Below are positions 56,651-64,000 of a stretch of 64,000 bases of DNA, in pieces (within the stretch, counting starts at the first letter, position 1; the number at the start of each line of letters is the position of its first letter). The DNA comes from CAZPAV01 sp964584755 (GTDB lineage Bacteria > Actinomycetota > Acidimicrobiia > Spongiisociales > UBA5794), in contig CAZPAV010000005.1 of assembly GCA_964584755.1 (NCBI GenBank), positions 1 through 64,000 on the forward strand. Direction: 5' to 3'. Below the pieces are notes generated by a model. That model was not told the origin of the DNA. It saw only the letters and a list, made by a program, of their open reading frames with translations, and made no database searches. The translations under genes and the position numbers were made by a program.

Positions 56651-57226
56651 TCAGCCGGTGCCGGTCCCGAAGTCCCGGTGGACCCGGGAGGGTGTCGGAC
56701 CGGACTGACCCTGGTACTTGGAGCCGAGCTCGGGAGACCCGTAGGGACGGTCCGCCGGGGTGGAGAGCGCGTAGAAGCTCACCTGTCCGATGCGCATCCC
56801 CGGGTAGATGGCGATCGGGAGGTTGGCGACATTCGACAGCTCGAGCGTGACCTGTCCGGTGAAGCCCGGATCGATGAACCCCGCCGTCGAGTGGATGAGG
56901 AGACCGAGACGGCCGAGCGAGGACTTGCCCTCGAGGCGGGCGACCACGTCGTCGGCGAGTCCCACCGTCTCGAGCGTGGACCCGAGGACGAACTCCCCGG
57001 GGTGGAGCACGAAGGGCGCGGTGGGGGTCGCCTCGACGGCCTCGGTGAGGTCCTCCTGCGGGGCCTTCGGGTCGATGACGGCGTAGCGATGGTTCACGAA
57101 CACCCGGAACCAGCGATCGCAGCGGAGATCGACGCTCGAAGGCTGCACCATCGCCTCGTCGAAGGGATCGATGCGGATCCGCCCCGAGGCGATCGCCTCC
57201 CGGATGGTGCGGTCGGAGAAGATCAT
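56651..57226 (-). CDS. dcd: dCTP deaminase
   Basis: 191 residues. dUTPase-fold enzyme supplying dUMP/dUTP for thymidylate synthesis. Conserved: VQPSSVDLRCDRWFRVF near residue 28, LHPGEFVLGSTLE, then KSSLGRLGLLIHSTAGFIDPGFTGQVTLELSN with the catalytic arginine/serine loop and glutamate, and the C-terminal YQGQSGPTPSR that closes over the nucleotide. Actinobacterial homologues are bifunctional (dCTP to dUMP); the length fits. It converges with the EamA gene. Confidence 0.94.
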   Translation of the reverse strand: MIFSDRTIREAIASGRIRIDPFDEAMVQPSSVDLRCDRWFRVFVNHRYAVIDPKAPQEDLTEAVEATPTAPFVLHPGEFVLGSTLETVGLADDVVARLEGKSSLGRLGLLIHSTAGFIDPGFTGQVTLELSNVANLPIAIYPGMRIGQVSFYALSTPADRPYGSPELGSKYQGQSGPTPSRVHRDFGTGTG

Positions 57227-57333
57227 CCCCGACGATGGTAGCCGTCGACCCCGCGGGGAGGACCCGGGTGCTGGGGCGGAGCGCCGGCCGCCCCGAGACG
57301 CTGGGGAGGCGATCACCGCCGCCGGTGACGCGG

Positions 57334-57404
57334 AGCGGGTGAGGGGAATCGAACCCCCGTATTCAGCTTGGGAAGCTGATGTTCTGCCATTGAACTACAC
57401 CCGC
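57334..57404 (-). tRNA. tRNA-Gly (anticodon CCC)
   Basis: 71 bases on the minus strand with a complete cloverleaf. Acceptor GCGGGTG pairs with CACCCGC. The anticodon stem TCAGC/GCTGA encloses the loop TTCCCAA, giving anticodon CCC. The T arm contains GGTTCGATT, and the D arm GTTCAATGGCAGAAC. The discriminator is U. No CCA is encoded (CCG follows), so the CCA-adding enzyme in this window would complete it. Confidence 0.95.
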
Positions 57405-57434
57405 GTACCGGGGCGATTGTAACGCCGCCGGGGC

Positions 57435-57656
57435 TCACGTGAGGAGGCTCGCGCCCGCCCAGAGCGTGATGAGGGTGCCGACGAGGAGGAGCCACCAGGC
57501 GCGAGCGGCCCGGAACTCCCCGGGGGCGGCCTTCGGTCGGCGTCCGCGGCGTTCCTGGACGATGGCGAATCCGTTGCCGAGCACCATGGCGACCCCGACG
57601 GCGAGGATGAGCTGGGCCAGGAGGCCGTCGAGGTCGAGGAGTTGGGAGGCACTCAC
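57435..57656 (-). CDS. Small two-helix membrane protein
   Basis: 73 residues from a GTG. Two membrane helices (LLAQLILAVGVAMVLGNGFAIVQ and AWWLLLVGTLITLWAGASLLT) are joined by a basic loop (ERRGRRPKAAPGEFRAAR), so both ends probably face out and the loop faces the cytosol. It lies 31 bases from tRNA-Gly on the same strand. I recognise no family or function. Codon usage matches the neighbours and the frame is tight, so I treat it as real. Confidence 0.6.
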   Translation of the reverse strand: MSASQLLDLDGLLAQLILAVGVAMVLGNGFAIVQERRGRRPKAAPGEFRAARAWWLLLVGTLITLWAGASLLT

Positions 57657-57770
57657 GAGGGGAACGGTAGCGCCGCGGTCTACCGGTCGTTCCCCCGCAT
57701 CGAGTCACGGTGGACGCCCGAGCCGGTGACGATCGGCGGTCCGCCGTGAGCAGGTGCGCGTCCGCGACCC

Positions 57771-57800
57771 CTGAAGCGCGCCCGCGCCCGGAGATACAAT
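57771..57800 (+). promoter_or_regulatory. Promoter of the acyl-CoA synthetase gene
   Basis: CTGAAG (57771-57776), 18 bases, TACAAT (57795-57800). The -10 matches the consensus at five of six positions. Transcription would start about 25 bases ahead of the ATG, whose ribosome binding site is CGAGGAGCACC. Confidence 0.5.
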
Positions 57801-57831
57801 CGGCGCACGGTCGCCAACGGCGAGGAGCACC

Positions 57832-59619
57832 ATGCAGACGTACACGACCCCGGGCGAGGTGACGGTCACCCCGGACGACAACCTCATCGCGGCACTGCTC
57901 TCCCGCATGGGGTCGGACCCCGAGCAGGCGGCGCTCGCCTATCGGGACGGCGATCGATTCGTCGACGTGACGGTTCGGGAGCTCGTACAGACCGTCGAGG
58001 AGCTGGCCGCCGGTCTCGTCGCGCTCGGGATCGAACCGGGCTCGCGGATCGCGCTGTTCAGCGCGACGCGGATGGAGTTCACGCTGCTCGACTACGCCAT
58101 CTGGGCGGCGGGGTGCGCCACCGTCACGATCTACGAGACCTCCTCCGAGGAGCAGGTGCGGTGGATCCTGGGGGACAGCGGGGCGGTCGCCCTCATCTGC
58201 GAGAACGCCGCCCTCCGGGGCGTGTACGAGGCGGTCGCGGACGATCTGCCGGCGTGCCGGCACGTGCTCGTCATCGACGATGGCGCGCTCGAGAGGCTCC
58301 GATCCCTCGCCGACGACGCCACCCGGGCCGAGGTGGCCCGCCGGATCGCCGCCATCGATCACGGCGACCTCGCCACCCTCGTCTACACGTCGGGGACCAC
58401 GGGCCGCCCCAAGGGGTGTGTGATCACCCACGGGAACTTCATCTGGACGGTCCGTCAGGTCGAGGCCGCGCTCCCCGATCTCATCGGGCCGGGCGAGCGT
58501 CAGCTCATGTTCCTGCCGCTCGCCCACATCTTCGCCCGGATCGTCCAGGTGTCCTGTGTCTCGGGTGGGGTACAGATCGGCTACTCCACGGGCATCCCCC
58601 AGCTCACCGAGGAACTCCAGATGTTCCGCCCCACCTGGGTCTTCTCGGTCCCTCGGGTGTTCGAGAAGATCTACAACGGCGCGAAGCAGAAGGCCGACGC
58701 CGAGGGGAAGGGACGCATCTTCGATCGGGCCGCCGCGGTCGCCATCGCCTTCTCGCGGGGTCGGGAGCGGGGCCGCATCGGTCTCGGCACGAAGCTGCAG
58801 CACGCCCTCTTCGATCGTCTCGTCTACGGGAAGATCCGGGCGATCTTCGGCGGGCGCCTCCGCTACGCGATCTCGGGTGGCGCGGCGCTCGGGGCGCGAC
58901 TGGGTCACTTCTTCCGGGGGGTCGGGCTCACCGCCCTCGAGGGGTACGGGCTGACGGAGACGACCTCGGTGGCGACCGTCAACACCCCGGAGGCGATCCG
59001 GGTGGGGTCGGTGGGGCGGCCCCTGCCGGGGATCACGGTGGCGATCGCCGAGGATGGGGAGATCCTCATCAGGGGGAGGAACGTCTTCTCCGGGTACTGG
59101 AACAACGAGGAGGCCACCGCGGAGGCCATCGACGCCGACGGCTGGTTCCACAGCGGCGACGTGGGCGAGCTCGATGCCGAGGGCTTCCTGGCGATCACCG
59201 GCCGGAAGAAGGAGCTCATCGTCACCGCCGGAGGCAAGAACGTGGCCCCGGCCGTCCTCGAGGATCGACTGCGGGCGCATCCCCTCGTCAGTCAGGCGAT
59301 GGTCGTCGGCGACGGGAAGCCGTTCGTCGCCGCGCTCGTCGCCCTCGACGAGGAGGGTCTCGCCGCGTGGGCGGCGATGCGAGGCAAGCCGAACGACGGA
59401 CTCGACGGGTTGCGCGACGACCCGGATCTGCGCGCCGCGATCCAGGCCGCGATCGACGACGCGAACCGGGCCGTCTCCAAGGCGGAGTCGATCCGGGCCT
59501 ACCGCATCCTGCCCCACGACCTCACCGTCGAGGGCGGTGAGCTCACCCCCACCCTCAAGGTGAAGCGCGCCGTCGTCGCCGAGAAGTACGGCGACCTCAT
59601 CGCCGCCATCTACGGCTGA
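57832..59619 (+). CDS. Long-chain acyl-CoA synthetase (AMP-forming)
   Basis: 595 residues. ANL superfamily: P-loop-like LVYTSGTTGRPKGCVITHGNF, then GYGLTETTSVAT (A5 motif), GWFHSGDVGELDAEGFLAITGRKKELIVTAGGKNVAP (hinge and A8 region), and a C-terminal domain with the catalytic lysine in LTPTLKVKRAVV. It ligates fatty acids to CoA via an acyl-adenylate. The length is close to mycobacterial FadD15. It may feed the acyl-CoA dehydrogenase elsewhere in the window, but that is unproven. It converges with the YjeF-like gene (10-base overlap). Confidence 0.94.
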   Translation: MQTYTTPGEVTVTPDDNLIAALLSRMGSDPEQAALAYRDGDRFVDVTVRELVQTVEELAAGLVALGIEPGSRIALFSATRMEFTLLDYAIWAAGCATVTIYETSSEEQVRWILGDSGAVALICENAALRGVYEAVADDLPACRHVLVIDDGALERLRSLADDATRAEVARRIAAIDHGDLATLVYTSGTTGRPKGCVITHGNFIWTVRQVEAALPDLIGPGERQLMFLPLAHIFARIVQVSCVSGGVQIGYSTGIPQLTEELQMFRPTWVFSVPRVFEKIYNGAKQKADAEGKGRIFDRAAAVAIAFSRGRERGRIGLGTKLQHALFDRLVYGKIRAIFGGRLRYAISGGAALGARLGHFFRGVGLTALEGYGLTETTSVATVNTPEAIRVGSVGRPLPGITVAIAEDGEILIRGRNVFSGYWNNEEATAEAIDADGWFHSGDVGELDAEGFLAITGRKKELIVTAGGKNVAPAVLEDRLRAHPLVSQAMVVGDGKPFVAALVALDEEGLAAWAAMRGKPNDGLDGLRDDPDLRAAIQAAIDDANRAVSKAESIRAYRILPHDLTVEGGELTPTLKVKRAVVAEKYGDLIAAIYG

Positions 59620-60302
59620 GATCCGGCTCCTGCTCCCTGGTCGGCGATCTCGAGGATCCGGTCCGGGGCGAAGACCGCTCCCACGTCGATGCCCAGCCGA
59701 CGCCACAGTGCCCGGGGGAGGCCGAGGTCGGCGAGGAGGAGGGGCCGTAGCGACCGGAGCCCCTCCTTCGGGAGCGCCAAGGTGACGGTGACGTCCGGGA
59801 CCACCGCCCCGGCGTGGCCGTGTCCCGAGGGGAAATCGAGCGAGACGACGTAGCGCCCGCGACTCCACGCGGCGAGGGCCGCGGGACGGCCCCGCAGGGG
59901 GCCGGTGAGGCCGTACCCGACGAGCGCGTCGACGACGACCGGGGCGTCCGGAGGCTCCTCGATCGGGGCGAGGCCCATCACCCGCAGCGTGTGGAGATGA
60001 TGCCAGGCCGCCGGGCCGGGGAGGTCGCTCGCCATCACGACGTGGACCTCCCGGCCGCGACCGGCGAGGTGACGCGCCGCGCAGAGCCCGCCTCCGCCGT
60101 TGTTGCCTCCACCGGCGAGGAGGACCACCGGACCTGCGGGCGCGGTCCGGCAGACGACCTCGGCGAGCGCGGATCCGGCGTGCTCCATCATCTGGAGGAG
60201 ATCGATGCCGAACTCCTCGACGGCGAGACGATCGGCTACCCGCATCTGGGCGACGGAGAGCCAGGGAAGCTCGCTCGCCGGCACCCGGGGGTATCCGGTC
60301 AT
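59610..60302 (-). CDS. YjeF N-terminal-domain protein (NAD(P)H-hydrate epimerase-like)
   Basis: 230 residues covering only the YjeF_N domain: LSVAQMRVADRLAVEEFGIDLLQMMEHAGSALAEVV, VVLLAGGGNNGGGGLCAARHLAGRG, VVDALVGYGLTGPLRG, SLDFPSG and PDVTVTLALPKEGL. The usual C-terminal dehydratase domain is absent, so this is a standalone epimerase-type protein. The conserved NNGGDG loop reads NNGGGG, losing the aspartate, so full activity is doubtful. It follows the ABC permease by a four-base overlap (ATGA) on the minus strand, an unusual partnership. Confidence 0.8.
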   Translation of the reverse strand: MTGYPRVPASELPWLSVAQMRVADRLAVEEFGIDLLQMMEHAGSALAEVVCRTAPAGPVVLLAGGGNNGGGGLCAARHLAGRGREVHVVMASDLPGPAAWHHLHTLRVMGLAPIEEPPDAPVVVDALVGYGLTGPLRGRPAALAAWSRGRYVVSLDFPSGHGHAGAVVPDVTVTLALPKEGLRSLRPLLLADLGLPRALWRRLGIDVGAVFAPDRILEIADQGAGAGSQP

Positions 60303-61975
60303 GTGCCCACCTCCCTGTTGCGGAACAACGGAACGGCGATCCCGACGAGGAGCAACCCCACGCCGAGCAGCGCCGGCTGCTCCCAGCCGAGATGCTGCGA
60401 GAGCGGGTTCGTCCCACCCTGATACCACGCGAACGGCGAGAGGACGCGGAAGGGTTCCAGCCAGGTCACGAAGGACCCGAACCCGTTGAGGAGGTAACCG
60501 GCGAGGGCCGCGGCGATGGCGGCGCCCTGGGCGGGACCGGGCCGTCCCGTCGCGGCGCCGACGGTGAGGGCGACGGCGCCGTGGAGGAAGGCGAGGAGCG
60601 CCATGCCGAGGCTGCCGGCGAGGAGACCCTCGCCGGAGACCTCGAGTCCGGCGAGCGGGTTGCCCACCGCCACGACGGCGGCGATCGCGGCCGCGACGAT
60701 CCCGACGGCGGTGAGGAGGGCGGCGGCCTGCTCCAGGACGACGCGGTCGCGACTCACGGGCGCGGTCCAGAGGAGGTCGGCGGTGCCGCGACGCTCCTCC
60801 CCGGCGAGCGCGGCGGCACCGAAGCCGATCGCGAACGCGACGAGGGCGAGGAGACCGATGCTGCCGTGGATCCGCGACGAGACGAACCCCGGGCCGGTGA
60901 GCACCGAGGCGGGGTCGGTGACCCCGAAGATGGCGAGGATCTCCCTCGGGTAGGCCGCGACGAGGGCCCGTAGGGCCTCCCCGTCGGTGCGGCGGATGGA
61001 CGGGTAGAAGGCGACGACGAGCGCCGTCAGCGTCGCGATCCCTCCCGCCCACCACCCCAGGGAGGCCCGACGTTCCCACAGTGCCTCGCCGTAGATGCGG
61101 CGGGGTGCCCGCCGGCTCGCTCGGCGGGAGCTGCGCCGGAGACGGCGCCACGACCGGAGAAGCCGACGGGGCGGGGTGAAGACCCCCAGGTCCCGTCTCC
61201 CGAAGGCCGCCACGGCCGCGGCGGTCCCCAGCGCGGCTCCGGCGAGGAGCGGCAACTCCCACATGGAGGGTCCGCTGCGGAGCGGTTCGCCGCGGAGGTA
61301 CCAGGCGAAGGGGGTCCACCCCCGCAGCCAGGCGAGACCGTGGACGAGGGGGGCGAGACCGTGGAGCAGGAAGGTGAGCATCGCCACCCCGCCCGCGCCG
61401 GCCGCGGCGAAGCGGCGCCGGCCGGTGGCGGCGCCCAGGAGGAGGGCGAGCGCTCCGAAGAAGACCCCGAGGAGGAAGAGCGAGAGGTGGATGCCGACGA
61501 TGCCCGCCACCGGGATGGCGAGGCCGGCGGCGGGATCGCCGAGGACGAGGGCGGTCGCGAAGGTCGCCACGACCCCGGCGAGGAGCCCCGCGATGCCGAG
61601 GGCCTTGCCGAGGAGCACGCCGGTGCGGCTCACCGGGGCGGTGAGGAGGAGGTCGGCGGTGCCGGTCTCCTCCTCACCGGCGGTGGCGCCCGCGCCGAGG
61701 AGCACCGCGTACGCGATCACGAGGATCGGGCCGAGGAAGCCGTAGAGCTGGGTCTCGAGGTAGCCGCGGGCGGTCGTGAAGATGTCGGGATCGACGTTGA
61801 AGAGCGAGAGGAGGCCCGACGGCATCTGCTCCAGGAGTGCCCCGAGCTCCGCGGAGCCGCGGTGGATCGTGGGATACAGGGCGATGGCGAGGGTCGCCAC
61901 CGCGGCCGCGCCGCCGGCCCAGCCGAGGAAGCCGCGGCGGCGCGCCCGGAGCGTCCGGCGCACGACCTCACGCAT
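60299..61975 (-). CDS. ABC-2-type permease, internally duplicated
   Basis: 558 residues built as two homologous halves. Each half has a leading helix (GFLGWAGGAAAVATLAIALYP; LGWWAGGIATLTALVVAFYP), then YPTIHR / YPSIRR, the box EEETGTADLLLTAPVSR / EERRGTADLLWTAPVSR, and about five further membrane helices. The halves are linked by a very basic cytosolic stretch (residues ~275-305). Fusion of two permease subunits into one chain means a single polypeptide could serve the ABC transporter. Cargo is unknown. It overlaps the ATPase gene by eight bases and the YjeF-like gene by four. Confidence 0.88.
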   Translation of the reverse strand: MREVVRRTLRARRRGFLGWAGGAAAVATLAIALYPTIHRGSAELGALLEQMPSGLLSLFNVDPDIFTTARGYLETQLYGFLGPILVIAYAVLLGAGATAGEEETGTADLLLTAPVSRTGVLLGKALGIAGLLAGVVATFATALVLGDPAAGLAIPVAGIVGIHLSLFLLGVFFGALALLLGAATGRRRFAAAGAGGVAMLTFLLHGLAPLVHGLAWLRGWTPFAWYLRGEPLRSGPSMWELPLLAGAALGTAAAVAAFGRRDLGVFTPPRRLLRSWRRLRRSSRRASRRAPRRIYGEALWERRASLGWWAGGIATLTALVVAFYPSIRRTDGEALRALVAAYPREILAIFGVTDPASVLTGPGFVSSRIHGSIGLLALVAFAIGFGAAALAGEERRGTADLLWTAPVSRDRVVLEQAAALLTAVGIVAAAIAAVVAVGNPLAGLEVSGEGLLAGSLGMALLAFLHGAVALTVGAATGRPGPAQGAAIAAALAGYLLNGFGSFVTWLEPFRVLSPFAWYQGGTNPLSQHLGWEQPALLGVGLLLVGIAVPLFRNREVGT

Positions 61976-62867
61976 CGGGCGCCTCGTAGAAGGTGAGGAA
62001 GGCCGCCTCGAGGTCCGCCTCGTGGGAGATGACGTTCTCGATCGGATGGGCCGTGGCCTGCCGGAGGAGGGCATCGACCGTTCCCACGACGAGGACGTCG
62101 AGGACGCGTCCGTCGGGAGAGACGGTGGCGCTGCGCACGTCGGGCAGCCGGGCGAACTCGGCGGCGTCGACCGGTTCCGCGAAGAGGATCTGGAGCCGGC
62201 GTCCGGCCTTCGCCTTCAGGTTCGCCACCGTCTCCACGGCCACGAGGTGTCCGTCGCGGACGATCGCCACGCGATCGGCGACGCGTTCGACCTCGGGGAG
62301 GACGTGGGAGGAGAGGAAGACGGTGCCGCCCGCGGCGCGGGCCTCCCCGATCATGTGGGAGAACTCCTGCTGCATGAGCGGGTCCAGGCCGGTGGAGGGC
62401 TCGTCGAGGACGAGGAGCTCGGGTTCGTGCATGAAGGCCTGGACGATGGCGACCTTCTTCCGGTTCCCCGAGGAGAGGTCCGCGATGCGCCGGTCGAGGT
62501 CGAGATGGAGTCGTGCCGCGAGCTCGGCCGTACGGCGCCCGGCGTCGACACCGCGCAGGTTGGCGAGGAACCCGATGAACTCGCGGGCGGTCATCCGCGG
62601 GTACATGGCCACCTCGCCGGGCACGTACCCGATCCGGCGGTGGATCGCCACGGCGTCCCGGTGGCTGTCGAGGCCGAGGATCGTCGCCCGCCCCCGGGTC
62701 GGGTGGAGGAGATCGAGGAGGGTGCGGATCGTCGTGCTCTTCCCGGCGCCGTTGGGGCCCAGGAACCCGAAGACCTCGCCCCGGCGCACCTCGAGGTCGA
62801 GGTCGACGATGCCGGGGGTCGAGCCGTAGTACTTCGTGAGGCCTTCGGTCGTGATCGCGGCGTCCAT
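61968..62867 (-). CDS. ABC transporter ATP-binding protein
   Basis: 299 residues. Walker A GPNGAGKST, Q-loop region RIGYVPGEVAMYPRMTARE, signature LSSGNRKKVAIVQA (Asn for the usual Gln after LSSG), Walker B LLVLDEPSTGLDP, and the H-loop SSHVLPEVERVAD. A ~85-residue C-terminal domain follows, of the type seen in DrrA/CcmA-like exporters. It pairs with the adjacent fused permease, giving an export system. The cargo cannot be inferred. Confidence 0.93.
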   Translation of the reverse strand: MDAAITTEGLTKYYGSTPGIVDLDLEVRRGEVFGFLGPNGAGKSTTIRTLLDLLHPTRGRATILGLDSHRDAVAIHRRIGYVPGEVAMYPRMTAREFIGFLANLRGVDAGRRTAELAARLHLDLDRRIADLSSGNRKKVAIVQAFMHEPELLVLDEPSTGLDPLMQQEFSHMIGEARAAGGTVFLSSHVLPEVERVADRVAIVRDGHLVAVETVANLKAKAGRRLQILFAEPVDAAEFARLPDVRSATVSPDGRVLDVLVVGTVDALLRQATAHPIENVISHEADLEAAFLTFYEAPDA

Positions 62868-62960
62868 GGGCCCCTTCCGATCCGGTGTCGTGACGATACC
62901 CGAAGGGACACCGGCGTCCCCCGCTCGCGGCGGGGGCGACGCCCGGTACCCTGCCGTTCC

Positions 62961-63872
62961 ATGTCCACCGGATCACGACGTCTCGTCGTTCTCGCCCTGC
63001 TGGCGAACCTCGGCATCGCGGTGACGAAGTTCGTGGCCGCCGGCATCTCGGGCAGCGCGGCCATGCTCGCCGAGGCGTTCCACTCCGTGGCGGACACCGG
63101 GAACCAGGTCTTCGTCCTCCGCGGCGAGCACGCCTCCCGATTCGGCCCCGACCCCCAGCATCCCTTCGGGCGGGGCAAGGAGATCTACTTCTGGAGCTTC
63201 CTCGTCGCCGTCGTCCTCTTCGTCGGCGGTGCCGTCCTCTCCGTCGGAACCGGGATCGGGAGGATCCGGAACCCCGCCGCCCACGAGGGGGTCGGTCTGG
63301 CGTTCTCCCTCGTCGTCCTGGCCATCGCCGCCTTCTTCGAGCTGTTCGTGGCGTTTCGTCCGGCCCTCAAGGAGTTCAACCGGCTCCGGGCAGGCAGGTC
63401 GATCCCGGTGACGATCCGGGAGGCCAAGGATCCCGCCCTCCTCATCGTGCTCTTCGAGGACAGCGCGGCGGTGACGGGGATCGGGTTGGCGGCCGCGGGG
63501 TTGCTCCTCGCCGCGGCGACCGGCGATACCCGGTGGGACGGCGTGGCCTCGGTCCTCATCGGGCTACTCCTCGGCACCGTGGCGGCCGTGCTCGCCGTGG
63601 AGATGAAGTCCCTCCTCATCGGCGAGGCGGCCTCGCGCGAGGCCCGCTCGGGTATCCTCGCCGCCGTCTACGGGATCCCCGAGGTGAACCACGTGGACCG
63701 GCTCCTCACGATGCAGCTCTCCCCGGAGGAGATCCTGGTGAACATGGACGTGGCCTTCGACGAGGGTCTCAGCGAGGAACGGCTCGCGGCGGCCATCGTC
63801 GCCACCGAAGCCGCGATCCGTGCCGCGGTCCCGGCGGCCACCCGGATCTTCGTCGAGCCGGTGGCGCGATGA
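62961..63872 (+). CDS. Cation diffusion facilitator transporter
   Basis: 303 residues with six predicted membrane helices and a C-terminal cytosolic domain. Helix 2 carries EAFHSVADTGNQ (HxxxD metal site). The equivalent site in helix 5 is LFEDSAAVTGIG, with Glu-Asp instead of HxxxD, as in the SLC30A9-like branch. The DPQHPFGRGKEIYFWSF loop is the CDF signature. Likely a zinc or manganese/proton antiporter. Its stop overlaps the next start by four bases (ATGA). Confidence 0.9.
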   Translation: MSTGSRRLVVLALLANLGIAVTKFVAAGISGSAAMLAEAFHSVADTGNQVFVLRGEHASRFGPDPQHPFGRGKEIYFWSFLVAVVLFVGGAVLSVGTGIGRIRNPAAHEGVGLAFSLVVLAIAAFFELFVAFRPALKEFNRLRAGRSIPVTIREAKDPALLIVLFEDSAAVTGIGLAAAGLLLAAATGDTRWDGVASVLIGLLLGTVAAVLAVEMKSLLIGEAASREARSGILAAVYGIPEVNHVDRLLTMQLSPEEILVNMDVAFDEGLSEERLAAAIVATEAAIRAAVPAATRIFVEPVAR

Positions 63873-64000
63873 TCGGTCGTGCCTCGGCTCCGGCCTCCTC
63901 GGGAAACCTCGGTCCGGGATTCGACGTGCTGGCCCTCGCGCTCGAGCTCCGCTGTCGGGTCACCGCCGAGCCCGCCGCGGAGATGGTCATCGTCCAGGAC
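63869..64000 (+). CDS. Homoserine kinase-like GHMP kinase, N-terminus only
   Basis: 44 residues before the window ends. MIGRASAPASSGNLGPGFDVLALALELRCRV matches the homoserine kinase start (APASSANLGPGFDVLGLAL), with Gly replacing Ala in the SSAN position. The motif is the GHMP N-terminal substrate-binding strand. ThrB is the best call; another GHMP kinase remains possible. Coupled to the CDF gene by ATGA. Confidence 0.7.
   Translation, partial: MIGRASAPASSGNLGPGFDVLALALELRCRVTAEPAAEMVIVQD

Noticed and set aside
57313..60417. 1034-residue open frame on the minus strand opposite the acyl-CoA synthetase
   Set aside because: It runs through tRNA-Gly, opposite a conserved gene, and into the YjeF region in a different frame. 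No domain was recognised.
1..64000. CRISPR array, insertion sequence or prophage
   Set aside because: No regularly spaced direct repeats, transposase, integrase or phage structural genes were seen. The holin-like gene at 17061 is a housekeeping-type membrane protein.

Overview
The window is a GC-rich (roughly 70%) bacterial chromosome segment that starts just left of the replication origin. It almost certainly comes from an actinomycetote. DUF3566-gyrA-gyrB-DUF721-recF-dnaN-dnaA is followed by rpmH-rnpA-yidD-yidC-jag-rsmG-parA-parB, then a convergent sigM-like/anti-sigma/trxB/trxA/cwlM block, with pcnA beyond it. This is a mirror image of the mycobacterial origin region. PadR-ino1 pairing, a MviN-type pseudokinase and GTG-rich starts with four-base overlaps agree. 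The class cannot be fixed from the sequence alone; a non-mycobacterial, deep-branching lineage (Acidimicrobiia-like) is my inference.

Layout. 1-9460 (mostly minus strand): a fragment of unknown coding sequence, a DUF3566 membrane protein, gyrase, a DciA-like DUF721 protein, RecF, sliding clamp and DnaA. The dnaN-dnaA gap carries DnaA boxes beside a TAG-triplet run that looks like a DnaA-trio unwinding element. 9461-9916 is the only gene-free stretch over 300 bases and holds divergent dnaA and rpmH promoters, more DnaA boxes and a perfect hairpin. 9917-14769 (plus): ribosome/RNase P/membrane insertion genes, rsmG with an embedded parS site, and parAB. 14748-20863 (minus): acetyltransferase, pseudokinase, ECF sigma, anti-sigma, small holin-like protein, trxB, trxA and a catalytically dead CwlM homologue.

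20945-26398: HDAC-family deacetylase, a lone PilT ATPase, a zinc-ribbon RNase HI, CCA-adding enzyme and, convergently, an acyl-CoA dehydrogenase. 26556-32872: an arginine operon argC-J-B-R-G-H behind a promoter/operator, lacking argD and argF. 32926-41946: assorted metabolic genes (AMMECR1, cupin, HAD, hemolysin III, AtuA-like, cis-prenyltransferase, phosphatase, pyrE, endonuclease IV, DUF1028).

42017-46648 (minus): the most distinctive accessory unit, cooF-cooS-cooC plus an FAD/NAD(P) oxidoreductase. It is a compact CO dehydrogenase operon with all Ni-cluster ligands present and an unusual D-cluster cysteine pattern. CO oxidation electrons would pass through the ferredoxin-like subunit to NAD(P). 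Next come ino1-padR with a striking double-palindrome operator, a GAF/GGDEF diguanylate cyclase, panB, a DUF192 lipoprotein and the rpsF-ssb-rpsR-rplI-dnaB replication/ribosome cluster. The right end carries EamA, dcd, tRNA-Gly(CCC), an acyl-CoA synthetase, an ABC exporter with a duplicated permease, a CDF transporter and the start of a homoserine kinase-like gene cut by the window edge. No CRISPR array, insertion sequence, prophage or rRNA was seen.
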